From Syntrophales bacterium (lineage in GTDB: Bacteria > Desulfobacterota > Syntrophia > Syntrophales > PHBD01), in NCBI GenBank assembly GCA_035363115.1, contig DAOSEM010000004.1, positions 124,001 through 188,000 of the forward strand: a stretch of DNA of 64,000 bases, read 5' to 3'. Below, one piece after another: positions 8,462 through 16,475 of the stretch; position 1 is the first letter of the stretch, and each line of letters begins with the position of its first letter. The notes under the pieces are model-generated. The model was not told the DNA's origin. It saw only the letters and a program-made list of their open reading frames with translations, and did no database searches. The position numbers and the translations under genes are program-made.

Positions 8462-9139
8462 ATGAAAAAGAGCGCGATCTTGATCGGGTTTGTCCTATTA
8501 ACAATGCTCATTGCCTTGCCGGCGATGTCCCAGCCACGCTGGGGCTATGGGCAGGGATATGACAATGAAGGCAGTTACGGCGGGCCTTGGATGGGACGGG
8601 GCTGGGGACCGGATTATGGAATGGGCCACGGCGAAATGATGGGGTATGGGGTGTATGCCTACGTACCGCAGAAACTCCCGGTTCCCAAAAGCAAGGAGTG
8701 GATCGTCAAACTAAGGGAGATCCTTGCACTGGAGCGACTTTCCTACGAACAGTACGCAACAGACGCAGACAAATACAACACGTACATGCCCTACCGGATG
8801 GTCATTCCCCAGGAGCAGGACCATGTGATGACGATTGAGCGTCTATTCGCCGCCTACAGTCTCCCCGCAGACGGGAAGCCCGCAGCGGTAAAAGACACAA
8901 AGAGCCTTGAGGACGCCTACCAGCTGTGTGTGAAAATGGAACGCGACCTGATCCCGCGTTACGAATGGCTGATTCGGAACGCGGAGGACCGAGACACAGC
9001 AGGTGTCCTTAATGAACTCTTGATCCAGACGCGTTACCACCTTGCCATGTTCGAGCATGCCCTGCAAGTTGGGGGTTGGCATGGTAGAGGGCCGCGGGGC
9101 TGGAGAGGTCGGGGCCCTGGCATGATGTGGGGTTGGTAA
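8462..9139 (+). CDS. Exported ferritin-like (DUF2202-type) protein with Gly/Trp/Met/His-rich ends
   Basis: The protein has 225 residues from ATG 8462 (AGGAGG just upstream). A signal peptide ends near 'PAMSQP'. A region rich in Gly, Trp, Tyr, Met and His follows ('WMGRGWGPDYGMGHGEMMGY'). A helical domain then carries Glu/His pairs of the ferritin-like type: 'ALERLSYEQY', 'IPQEQDHVMTIERL', 'CVKMERDLIPRYEWL', 'RYHLAMFEHAL'. The C-terminus is again Gly/Trp-rich. A di-metal site or periplasmic metal sequestration is likely from these residues and from the copB neighbour, but unproven. Confidence 0.75.
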   Translation: MKKSAILIGFVLLTMLIALPAMSQPRWGYGQGYDNEGSYGGPWMGRGWGPDYGMGHGEMMGYGVYAYVPQKLPVPKSKEWIVKLREILALERLSYEQYATDADKYNTYMPYRMVIPQEQDHVMTIERLFAAYSLPADGKPAAVKDTKSLEDAYQLCVKMERDLIPRYEWLIRNAEDRDTAGVLNELLIQTRYHLAMFEHALQVGGWHGRGPRGWRGRGPGMMWGW

Positions 9140-9148
9140 AAGGTTTTC

Positions 9149-9161
9149 TTGCAAGTGAGGA
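9149..9161. repeat. 13-base direct repeat, right copy
   Basis: TTGCAAGTGAGGA, identical to 7031-7043. It begins ten bases after the stop of the ferritin-like gene. Confidence 0.6.
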
Positions 9162-9181
9162 AAACAAGGACTGGTTTGCAT

Positions 9182-9213
9182 AACCCTGTTTCCCTGAAGG
9201 AACGGGGTTTTTT
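9182..9213 (+). terminator. Rho-independent terminator after the metal-stress operon
   Basis: AACCCTGTTTCC pairs with GGAACGGGGTT across a short loop, with one bulge and one G-U pair, followed by six T residues (9208-9213). This separates the 7050-9139 operon from copB. Confidence 0.75.
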
Positions 9214-9379
9214 CATTGTGGGAGAAACTACGTCCCTTGGCTTGGTATTTGAAGGTTCCCTGTAAAAACGCTGGAAAGGAGAGCGCCATTTAAAAAAAGT
9301 TCCGGTTGGCAGTTGTCAACGGTCAGGATCCGGACGGTACACAAAATGCACATGGGATCCACCAGTCAAGGAAGCGGAA

Positions 9380-11482
9380 ATGGATCACGAAGGAAGGTCG
9401 CAGGACATGCATGAAAGTCACGGTGGCCCTGATATGGAACGGCACCAGATGCATAAAGGCCATGAGGCCCACGAAGGAATGCGGGCTCCGGACCACCGCG
9501 GGCATGAAATTCACGGCAGAAAAGGGCACGCCGGCCATCATGCCCACATGGTCGCTGAGTACCGGAAGCGCTTCTGGGTCTCCCTGGCCGTGACCATCCC
9601 CATCATGCTTTTGTCCCCCATGATCCAGTCTTTTCTCGGGTTCAGGGAGGGGGCAAGATTTCCCGGTAACGCTTACATCCTCTGGGCCCTTTCTTCGGCC
9701 GTTTTCTTTTACGGCGGCTGGCCGTTTCTGAAAGGCATCCATGAAGAACTGGCCAAGAAAGAGCCCGCCATGATGACCCTGATCGCCGTGGCGATTACGA
9801 CAGCTTACACGTACAGCAGTGTTGTCGTGTTCGGGCTGAGAGGCAAACTGTTTTTCTGGGAGCTTACCACGCTGATCGACATTATGCTTCTGGGCCACTG
9901 GATTGAGATGAAATCCATCATGGGGGCCTCACGCGCCCTGGAGAAATTGGCACAGCTCATGCCCTCCACCGCCCACAAAGTCGCGCCCGACGGCTCCACC
10001 CGGGAAGTATCCCTAGGCGAGTTGAAGGTAGGAGACAGGGTCCTCATCAAACCCGGTGAGAAGATCCCCGCGGACGGCGACGTGATCGACGGGGAGACAT
10101 CCGTGAACGAGGCCATGCTCACCGGGGAATCGAAACCGGTCATCAAACAGGCAGGAGGACGGGTCATCGGCGGTTCGATCAACGGCGAGGGATCCATTAC
10201 CGTCGAGATCCAGAATACCGGCGGGGAGTCCTTTCTCTCCCAGGTTATCGAGCTTGTCCGGCAGGCCCAGGAAAGCAAATCCAGGACCCAGGATCTGGCG
10301 AACCGGGCGGCCCTCTGGCTGACAATCACCGCCCTCGGCGGGGGGACCATCACCCTGTTCATCTGGCTGGCCATCATGCACAGTGATTTTTCCTTTGCAC
10401 TCGAGCGAATGGTCACCGTCATGGTGATCACGTGCCCTCATGCCCTGGGGCTCGCAGTCCCCCTGGTCGTCGCCGTTTCCACGGCACTCGCGGCCGGGAG
10501 CGGTCTCCTGATACGGAACAGGGCTGCATTCGAAAAGGGGAGAAACATCCAGGCCATCATCTTCGACAAAACGGGGACCCTGACTCAGGGGAAATTCGGC
10601 ATCACCGACACGATTGTCTTTTCAGACGACATCGAAGAAAGGGAACTCCTCAAGTTCGCCGCTTCCGTGGAAGCGCGCTCGGAGCACCCCATCGCGCAGG
10701 GAATCGTCTCATCCGTGAAGGAATCCTCTCCTGTTGAGGGTTTCAAGGCCATTCCCGGCAAGGGGGCGGAAGGACAAGTCGAAGGCATAGAGGTGAAAGT
10801 CGTCAGCCCCGGCTATCTCAGGGAAAACGGAATCAGCGTGAAGGATGAAAGGATCGAAAAGCTCAGTTCCCAAGGGAAGACCGTGATCTTTGTCATGGTG
10901 GATGGAACGCTCAAAGGCGCCGTTGCCCTTGCCGATATCATCCGGCCCGAATCGAGAGAAGCTGTTTCAAGGCTCAAGGAGATGGGCATCCGCTGCATGA
11001 TGCTTACCGGGGACAACAGGCTCGTGGCCAAATGGGTTTCCGACGAGATCGGGCTGGACGAATACTTCGCCGAAGTGCTGCCACAGGAAAAGGCCGAAAA
11101 AGTCAAGCAAGTTCAGTCCCGGGGCCTGATTGTCGCCATGACCGGAGATGGTGTAAATGACGCCCCGGCACTCGCACAAGCCGACGTTGGGATCGCCATC
11201 GGCGCAGGCACAGACGTGGCGGTGGAGACGGCGGATATCGTCCTCGTAAAAAGCAATCCCCTGGATGCCGTTGCGATCCTCGGACTCTCACGCGCGACCT
11301 ACAGGAAGATGGTCCAGAACCTCGCCTGGGCCACAGGCTACAACACCTTCGCTATTCCCCTGGCGGCCGGTGTGCTTTACAAATTCGGCATCCTCCTGTC
11401 TCCCGCCATGGGCGCGGTTCTCATGGCCTTGAGCACGGTCATCGTGGCGATCAATGCGCGGTTTCTGAGGGTGTCCAGGTGA
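9380..11482 (+). CDS. copB: Heavy-metal P-type ATPase, CopB-like (CPH motif)
   Basis: Integral membrane ATP-driven metal exporter of 700 residues. The N-terminus (~1-55) is a His/Met-rich tail instead of HMA domains. The transmembrane metal site is Cys352-Pro353-His354 ('TCPHALGLAVPL'), the P1B-3 signature linked to copper or silver export. The catalytic Asp396 is in 'DKTGTLTQG'; the actuator loop 'LTGES' and hinge 'GDGVNDAPAL' are intact. ATG 9380 is chosen to keep the His-rich tail; ATG 9407 is an alternative. The upstream operon of exported Met/His-rich proteins fits copper handling. No metal-responsive regulator gene is visible next to it. Confidence 0.93.
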   Translation: MDHEGRSQDMHESHGGPDMERHQMHKGHEAHEGMRAPDHRGHEIHGRKGHAGHHAHMVAEYRKRFWVSLAVTIPIMLLSPMIQSFLGFREGARFPGNAYILWALSSAVFFYGGWPFLKGIHEELAKKEPAMMTLIAVAITTAYTYSSVVVFGLRGKLFFWELTTLIDIMLLGHWIEMKSIMGASRALEKLAQLMPSTAHKVAPDGSTREVSLGELKVGDRVLIKPGEKIPADGDVIDGETSVNEAMLTGESKPVIKQAGGRVIGGSINGEGSITVEIQNTGGESFLSQVIELVRQAQESKSRTQDLANRAALWLTITALGGGTITLFIWLAIMHSDFSFALERMVTVMVITCPHALGLAVPLVVAVSTALAAGSGLLIRNRAAFEKGRNIQAIIFDKTGTLTQGKFGITDTIVFSDDIEERELLKFAASVEARSEHPIAQGIVSSVKESSPVEGFKAIPGKGAEGQVEGIEVKVVSPGYLRENGISVKDERIEKLSSQGKTVIFVMVDGTLKGAVALADIIRPESREAVSRLKEMGIRCMMLTGDNRLVAKWVSDEIGLDEYFAEVLPQEKAEKVKQVQSRGLIVAMTGDGVNDAPALAQADVGIAIGAGTDVAVETADIVLVKSNPLDAVAILGLSRATYRKMVQNLAWATGYNTFAIPLAAGVLYKFGILLSPAMGAVLMALSTVIVAINARFLRVSR

Positions 11483-11497
11483 ACAGTGGCAAAGCGA

Positions 11498-11529
11498 ATA
11501 GCTTCTGCTGCCACCCCTCCAGAAGCTAT
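11498..11529. terminator. Perfect inverted repeat after copB, terminator-like
   Basis: ATAGCTTCTG (11498-11507) and CAGAAGCTAT (11520-11529) form a perfect 10-bp stem with a 12-base loop, 16 bases after the copB stop. The next gene (pfkB) converges from the other side. There is no U-tract, so it may act as a hairpin barrier rather than a classical terminator. Confidence 0.5.
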
Positions 11530-11703
11530 CTCAGTTGATGGGAACCAACACTCCCCCAATATTTGTAGGTGAAATCAGATCAGGGACATACTCCCAAGAG
11601 ACGTCACAGGAAGCATCTCCCTTATGGCTTGGACGACGCGGAAGCCGCTCAAGGATCGATGATTACTGGATGTCTTCGCGGGCAGGTTCCATAGATCGCA
11701 ACG

Positions 11704-12624
11704 TCACCGATATCCCGCCGCCCGGACCTGGCGGAGCGTCGGGATTCCTTCCCGGCCGCCGAGGCGGCGGCTCACCCTTGCGGCGGCCCAGGCGCCGAAG
11801 TCGAGGGAGCGTGCGTGCTCCCAGCCGTTCAGGAGGCCATAGACGAATCCGGCGTGGAAGACGTCGCCGCAGCCCGTGGTGTCCACCGCCCTGGCCGGCC
11901 AAGCGGGCTTGCGGACGATCCGGCCGTCGAGGAGGGCGGCGTATCCCTCCGCGCCCAGGGTGACAGCGACGAGACCCGGCCCCAGGGCCGCCATCCGCTT
12001 CAGGGCCTCCCCGGGGAAGTCGTCCCCCGCCAGGGCACGGCCGAAGGTCTCCGAGGCGATGAAGCAGTCGCTTCGCCTCGCCAGGTCCAGCATTCCCTCC
12101 CGGAGCGTCCCGGCGTCGACCACGACGGGGATTCCCGCCTTCCGGGCCTCGTCCGCGGCGAACAGGGCCGACTCGATGAACAGGCCGTCGGTGTGAAAGG
12201 CATGGGCCCGGAGGAGCCTCTCCAGGTCCACTTCTTCAGGACGGAGGGGATCGCCGGTGGGGCGCTGCCAGAAGATGGTGCGGCGGCCTTTCCGGGCCGG
12301 CTCGGCGAAGATGAAGGCCTGCTGGGAGAGGGCGCCGGGGCGTGTGACGAGGCCTGCCGTGTCGATGCCCTCGGCAAGGAGGGACGCGCGGATGGCATCG
12401 CCGGCCGTGTCGTCGCCGACGACCCCCGCGAAGGTGCAGGCGACCCCCCACCGGGACAGGGCCGCCAGGGCCGTGGCGACGGGACCGCCCCCCTGGACGG
12501 TCAGCCCGGAAAACTCGCATTTCACATCCGGCGGCGGGTAGGCCGCGATCCTCCCCAGGGCATCCAGGGAGCACTGCCCGAGGCCGAACACGCGGTGCTG
12601 CGGGGAGGTCGCTTTCCGTCTCAT
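11704..12624 (-). CDS. PfkB-family carbohydrate (ribokinase-like) kinase
   Basis: Cytosolic ATP-dependent kinase of 306 residues. The N-terminal signature 'GGGPVATALAALSRWG' (45-60) and the C-terminal 'DTTGCGDVFHAGF' (248-260), with catalytic Asp254 in the anion-hole GCGD, are clear. A Cys replaces the usual Ala in G-A-G-D. The substrate (sugar, nucleoside or other) cannot be deduced. The start at 12624 lies 10 bases after the end of the cupin gene, so the two are probably cotranscribed. Confidence 0.88.
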   Translation of the reverse strand: MRRKATSPQHRVFGLGQCSLDALGRIAAYPPPDVKCEFSGLTVQGGGPVATALAALSRWGVACTFAGVVGDDTAGDAIRASLLAEGIDTAGLVTRPGALSQQAFIFAEPARKGRRTIFWQRPTGDPLRPEEVDLERLLRAHAFHTDGLFIESALFAADEARKAGIPVVVDAGTLREGMLDLARRSDCFIASETFGRALAGDDFPGEALKRMAALGPGLVAVTLGAEGYAALLDGRIVRKPAWPARAVDTTGCGDVFHAGFVYGLLNGWEHARSLDFGAWAAARVSRRLGGREGIPTLRQVRAAGYR

Positions 12625-12634
12625 CTGTGAACGG

Positions 12635-13396
12635 TCAGAGGGGCGGTTCCTGCCGGGCCGGCGCCTCCCGGCCGTTGTTCACGGCGGACAGGGCAAGATC
12701 GCATTCCCGGCGGATGTAGTCCGGCATGGAGTTGCGGGAGGCATGGGTCAGGATCTCCTCCGCCCAGGGCTCCCGGATCGTCCCGAGGGAGCGGAGCAGG
12801 AGGACTTCCTTGTAGGTCCGCGGGGGATAGACTCGCTGCACGGTCTTCCTCTCCGGGTAGAAGTACCGGCTGTAGCCCTTGCGGACGGTCCTCCCGTAGA
12901 CGTTGACGGTGACGGCCACGGTGTCGTTGATGTTTTCCATCTGGTGGATCCCGTCGTCCAGGGGGCGCACCACGGTGATCTCCCGGGGCATGAGGATGCG
13001 GTCCGCCGTCTCCTCCAGCTCGGCAAACCCCTCGACGGTCCCGTCGTCGAGGCGGCGGAATTTCCGCTCCCGGATCTTGTTGATGTAGGACCCGACGATT
13101 CCCCAGGCGCCGTGGTCGTGGACCGTGTCCATGGAGCCGGGTTCCCAGATGTAGGCCAGGATCTGGAACGAGCCGTCGGGATGGCGGTGGAGGGTGATCT
13201 CGTTGGGCCAGAGGGAGGGCTTCTGCTCGGCCAGGAGCGCCCGGTCCGTCAGGAGCCGGTCGATGAACTCGGCGAACCACTCGCGGCGGCCCAGGAGCTC
13301 CGTCAGGAGAAGTCGCCCCTCGCGAAGGACGGTCGCCGTGTCCTGCTCTGCTTCGAGGAGGCTGTGAAAGAGGGAGTTGAACTCGGTCAGATTCAT
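12635..13396 (-). CDS. Cysteine-dioxygenase-type cupin protein
   Basis: Predicted non-haem iron dioxygenase of the thiol dioxygenase fold, 253 residues. The metal ligands are His93 and His95 in 'VHDHGAWG' and probably His151 ('GIHQMEN'). The C-terminal third ('RKTVQRVYPPRTY...') is not standard CDO. The start is ATG 13396 with GGAGG upstream; the frame is open a further 45 bases. Finding an oxygen-dependent fold in an anaerobe suggests another reaction, a sensing role or occasional oxygen exposure. It is followed immediately by the PfkB gene. Confidence 0.75.
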   Translation of the reverse strand: MNLTEFNSLFHSLLEAEQDTATVLREGRLLLTELLGRREWFAEFIDRLLTDRALLAEQKPSLWPNEITLHRHPDGSFQILAYIWEPGSMDTVHDHGAWGIVGSYINKIRERKFRRLDDGTVEGFAELEETADRILMPREITVVRPLDDGIHQMENINDTVAVTVNVYGRTVRKGYSRYFYPERKTVQRVYPPRTYKEVLLLRSLGTIREPWAEEILTHASRNSMPDYIRRECDLALSAVNNGREAPARQEPPL

Positions 13397-13478
13397 GGTC
13401 AGCGAAACCTCCGTTGTTGTTCTGTTCCCGGCGGTCCGCACCGGGGCGGTCCGGACCGTGCGGTCCCGGCGTTTCTCC

Positions 13479-14300
13479 TCAAGGGGTCCCGTACCGGCGG
13501 ACGTGGGTCCAGGAGCGGTATCGCGGATCGTCCGGATCCGCCGCCAGCGCTTCAGCCTCCTGGCGGTACTTCTTCATGGCTCCTTTTTCCCGGTAGAGCT
13601 TGCGGTCTTCCCCGATGGGGCAAACCTTCGTGCAGATCCCGCATGGGTAGCAGCGGCGGCGGGTCAGCTCCTCCGCCATCTCCAGGCAGGCCGGCATGTT
13701 GTAGTCACCGACGACCCGGTCCTTCCGGAGGGTGATGGCCTTCTTGGGACAGCAGTCGGCGCAGGCGCCGCAGCGGATGCAGAGGTCCTTTTCCAGGGGG
13801 GTGTCGGCAGGCAGGTCGGCCGCCGTGAAGACCGAGACGAAGCGGACCCGGGGACCGAAGGCCGGCGTCAGGAGGCAGTGGCTCGCCCCGACGGTTCCCA
13901 GGCCGGCGTAGTACGCCGCCATGACGTGGCTGAAGGCCGCCACGGGCCGCTCATGGAAGGGCTTCAGGCTGCTGAAGCCGTCCCGGGGAAAAAAGTAGGA
14001 GGCCACCCCCAGGCGGTTCAGGAGCATGGTGAGATCGTAGGCCAGGAGGTCCAGCTTCCGGTTGACCGTGCGGTACAGTTCCATGTGGACGATGGAGGGT
14101 GTCGTCTCCACCATGGGCAGGGGCATTCCGAGGCCCAGAACGACAACGCTCCGGGCGGGCGGCCACAGGGCGGCGGGGCGGAAGTCCGGCGGGACGCGGC
14201 CGTCCTTGTCCCAGCGGTCCGCGGGGGCGATGCCCACCAGGTCGGCGCCGGCATCCCGGCTGAATGCGATGATCTTTTCTCTCAGGGCCTGGGGATCCAC
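13479..14300 (-). CDS. Two-[4Fe-4S] ferredoxin-domain protein related to QueG-type reductases
   Basis: The protein has 273 residues. The first ~160 resemble the cobalamin-binding module of epoxyqueuosine and reductive-dehalogenase-like proteins ('DLVGIAPADRW', 'GLGTVGASHCLLTPAFGPRVRF'). A bacterial ferredoxin domain follows, with Cys174/177/180/184 and Cys217/220/223/227, giving two cubane clusters. The HEAT-like C-terminus of QueG is absent, so the tRNA function is doubtful. The start is GTG 14300 with no good Shine-Dalgarno, so the true start is uncertain. An electron-transfer or reductase role is inferred. Confidence 0.82.
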   Translation of the reverse strand: MDPQALREKIIAFSRDAGADLVGIAPADRWDKDGRVPPDFRPAALWPPARSVVVLGLGMPLPMVETTPSIVHMELYRTVNRKLDLLAYDLTMLLNRLGVASYFFPRDGFSSLKPFHERPVAAFSHVMAAYYAGLGTVGASHCLLTPAFGPRVRFVSVFTAADLPADTPLEKDLCIRCGACADCCPKKAITLRKDRVVGDYNMPACLEMAEELTRRRCYPCGICTKVCPIGEDRKLYREKGAMKKYRQEAEALAADPDDPRYRSWTHVRRYGTP

Positions 14301-14302
14301 GG

Positions 14303-14333
14303 GGAAGTCTCGATTTCAGGAAGTCTCGATTTC
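14303..14333. repeat. Tandem 15-base repeat in a divergent intergenic region
   Basis: GGAAGTCTCGATTTC occurs at 14303-14317 and 14319-14333, a 16-base period, between the divergent ferredoxin-protein and rhomboid genes. It could be a pair of regulator half-sites or a chance slippage duplication. Confidence 0.55.
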
Positions 14334-14416
14334 CGTTGCAATCCGGGGAACTCTAATCTATTTTGCCTGCGGTGTAAACGTCGAAGTCCCATTCCTGAAG
14401 AAACCGGGCCGATCCC

Positions 14417-15385
14417 ATGATTCCCATCCGCGACTCCGTCCGTTCCCGCCGCTTCCCGGCCGTCAACACGGTCCTGATCGTGCTCAACGTCGCCTTTTTC
14501 CTGGTGGAGGTCGCCCAGGGAGAGGCCCTGGAGACGTTCCTCCTGACCTGGAGCCTGGTGCCGGCCCGGCTCACCAATCCCTCCCTGTCGGCTTACTTTT
14601 CCTGGTTCCACCAGGCATCGACCTTCGTCACCTACATGTTTCTCCACGGTGGCTTCTGGCACCTGCTGGGCAACATGTGGTTCCTCTACATCTTCGGCGA
14701 CAATGTGGAGGACCGGCTCGGGCATCCCCGGTACCTGCTGTTCTACCTCCTCTGCGGAATCGCCTCGGGGGTGATCCATTTCATCTCGGCACCGGGATCG
14801 CCGATGCCCACGGTGGGTGCCAGCGGGGCCATCGCCGGCGTCATGGGGGCCTATCTCGTCCTCTATCCCCGGGCGCGGGTCCTGACGTTGATCCCGATCA
14901 TCATCTTTCCCTGGTTCGTCGAAATCCCGGCCTTTGTCTTCCTGGGGATCTGGATCCTCGTCCAGTTCCTGAGCGCCGCCCTGACGGCGGGCCAGGCCTC
15001 GGGCGTGGCGTGGTGGGCCCACGTCGGCGGATTCATTGTGGGAATTGCGTTCCTGAAAATCATACTTTGGCTTCCGGAGACCGGCATGTCCAGAAAGATG
15101 GGCGAGGCCACCGTCCGGGAGCGCAGCCCGCGCCTGCAGAGAACCGGCGCCCTGGAGAGGGAAGGGGAGGGGAATCTCCTGGGCGTCCTGGAGATCACTC
15201 CCCGGGAGGCCCGGGAGGGAACGAAAAAGGTCGTGACGGTCCCGAGCGGCATCCGGGACCGGCTCATCCGGGTGGCCGTGCCGCCGGGCGTCCGGGACGG
15301 GACGGTCCTGCGCCTTCAGGGAGGAGGGGTACCGGGAGAGGCAGGCGGACGAGGCGATCTCTTCCTGACGGTGCGCGTTTCCTGA
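14417..15385 (+). CDS. Rhomboid-family intramembrane protease fused to a DnaJ C-terminal-like domain
   Basis: The protein has 322 residues. The rhomboid core (about 15-215) has six or seven hydrophobic segments, 'HGGFWHLLGNMWFLYIFGD', catalytic Ser136 in 'GASGAIAG' and His202 in 'WWAHVGGFIVG', so the Ser-His dyad is intact. Residues 256-322 look like the substrate-binding end of Hsp40: 'LEITPREAREGTKKVV' followed by 'VAVPPGVRDGTVLRLQGGG' and 'GRGDLFLTVRV'. There is no J-domain. The tail follows the last membrane helix and should lie on one face of the membrane. A protease that presents misfolded segments to its own active site is an inference. The start codon lacks a strong Shine-Dalgarno. 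Confidence 0.88.
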   Translation: MIPIRDSVRSRRFPAVNTVLIVLNVAFFLVEVAQGEALETFLLTWSLVPARLTNPSLSAYFSWFHQASTFVTYMFLHGGFWHLLGNMWFLYIFGDNVEDRLGHPRYLLFYLLCGIASGVIHFISAPGSPMPTVGASGAIAGVMGAYLVLYPRARVLTLIPIIIFPWFVEIPAFVFLGIWILVQFLSAALTAGQASGVAWWAHVGGFIVGIAFLKIILWLPETGMSRKMGEATVRERSPRLQRTGALEREGEGNLLGVLEITPREAREGTKKVVTVPSGIRDRLIRVAVPPGVRDGTVLRLQGGGVPGEAGGRGDLFLTVRVS

Positions 15386-15409
15386 AACGCTGCCACCGGC
15401 GGTGCGTTT

Positions 15410-16273
15410 TCAGCCATCCGCTTTCTTGTAGAAATCCGGGTACAGCTTCTGTGCGCATTCCGGGCACAGGCCGTGGCTGAACGACACGTCGATGCGCTGT
15501 GACAGGTAAGCCTCCAGCTGGTTCCAGCTTCCCTCGTCGTCGCGGATTTTTTTGCAGCTTGCGCAGATTGGAATGAATCCGGCAATCGTCTTGATCTCTT
15601 CCCTGGCCGTCTTCAATTCGTGATTGATCCTCTGGCCGTTGAGAATGATCAGCCCGATGTCCACAATCACGTACACCTCGAGTCCGACGAGAATCACCAC
15701 CTGGTTGATCAGGCCCACGGACAGGACCTCGGCGGGTTCCTGCGGGCCCATGAAAGTGGAGACGGCCCGCAGGATCGGAAAAACGGAGCAGAAAATGAAA
15801 AACCAGGAGAACGTCATGTCTCTTCCGGGAATAACAGCAGGGAGGTGCCTGTAAAGGATATATGCGGCCAACAGACAGAGGGACGCCTGGACCAGCGAAT
15901 AGACGATCACCCGGAGGGGATAGCTGGGCCACAGGTACGTGAAACAGAGGATGAAGACAAGAAACAGGGCCATCGTCGCGGCATAGGACCTGTTCCGCGG
16001 ATTCCGCGTCGCAAACAGGCTGAGTCCGCTGGTAATCAGCATCATGGCGGCCAGCAGCAGGACATCGGCAACGATGATGCTCAAAACGTCCGTTATGATA
16101 TTCCGCTGGCTGATCAGAATCATGCCCGCGGCATTGAGCAGGGATGCAAAGGTCCAGCGCAGGAAACCGGGGTAGGTCTGCTGGTGTTCCCAGATGTAAA
16201 GCATGCAGAAGAACAGGACCAGGGACGTGAACCCCGAGACGAAGATCAGCGTGCGCATATCGAGTGGATCCAT
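15410..16273 (-). CDS. Seven-to-eight-helix membrane protein with C-terminal Cys-rich sensor tail
   Basis: The 287-residue protein has seven or eight hydrophobic segments over residues 8-215, then a short coiled helix ('RINHELKTAREEIKTIAGF'). The last ~50 residues hold two Cys pairs: 'IPICASCKKIRDDEG' and 'GLCPECAQKLYPDF'. This tail is familiar at the ends of PAS/GGDEF-type signalling proteins of Desulfobacterota and probably binds zinc or another metal. Here no kinase or cyclase domain is present, so the protein is a bare membrane sensor plus tail. Function is unknown. It is convergent with the rhomboid gene. Confidence 0.7.
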   Translation of the reverse strand: MDPLDMRTLIFVSGFTSLVLFFCMLYIWEHQQTYPGFLRWTFASLLNAAGMILISQRNIITDVLSIIVADVLLLAAMMLITSGLSLFATRNPRNRSYAATMALFLVFILCFTYLWPSYPLRVIVYSLVQASLCLLAAYILYRHLPAVIPGRDMTFSWFFIFCSVFPILRAVSTFMGPQEPAEVLSVGLINQVVILVGLEVYVIVDIGLIILNGQRINHELKTAREEIKTIAGFIPICASCKKIRDDEGSWNQLEAYLSQRIDVSFSHGLCPECAQKLYPDFYKKADG

Positions 16274-16475
16274 GATGGGTTCCTCGCTTTGGCGGCCTGC
16301 CGCCCGCCGTTTCCGGATCGTTCGGGCCGCCGGGTGAACGACCTGCCGGCAGCATGGAAAACGCTGGTCTGCACACGCGGAGTTTAGTAGACTCCCGGCG
16401 CGGTGCGGGACGCGGAAGTCTTTCCGGGAAAAGCCCGGTCGAACCGGGGTCCGGCCGCCGGTTTCAGGGTCCGGA

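Noticed and set aside
9297..9330. TTGGCAGTTGTCAAC-like sequence upstream of copB considered as a sigma-54 promoter
   Set aside because: The base pair at the -12 position is wrong (no GC ten bases after GG).
13479..14300. Assignment of the two-cluster ferredoxin protein as QueG (epoxyqueuosine reductase)
   Set aside because: It is 100 or more residues shorter than QueG, lacks the HEAT-like C-terminus and has no tRNA-modification neighbours.
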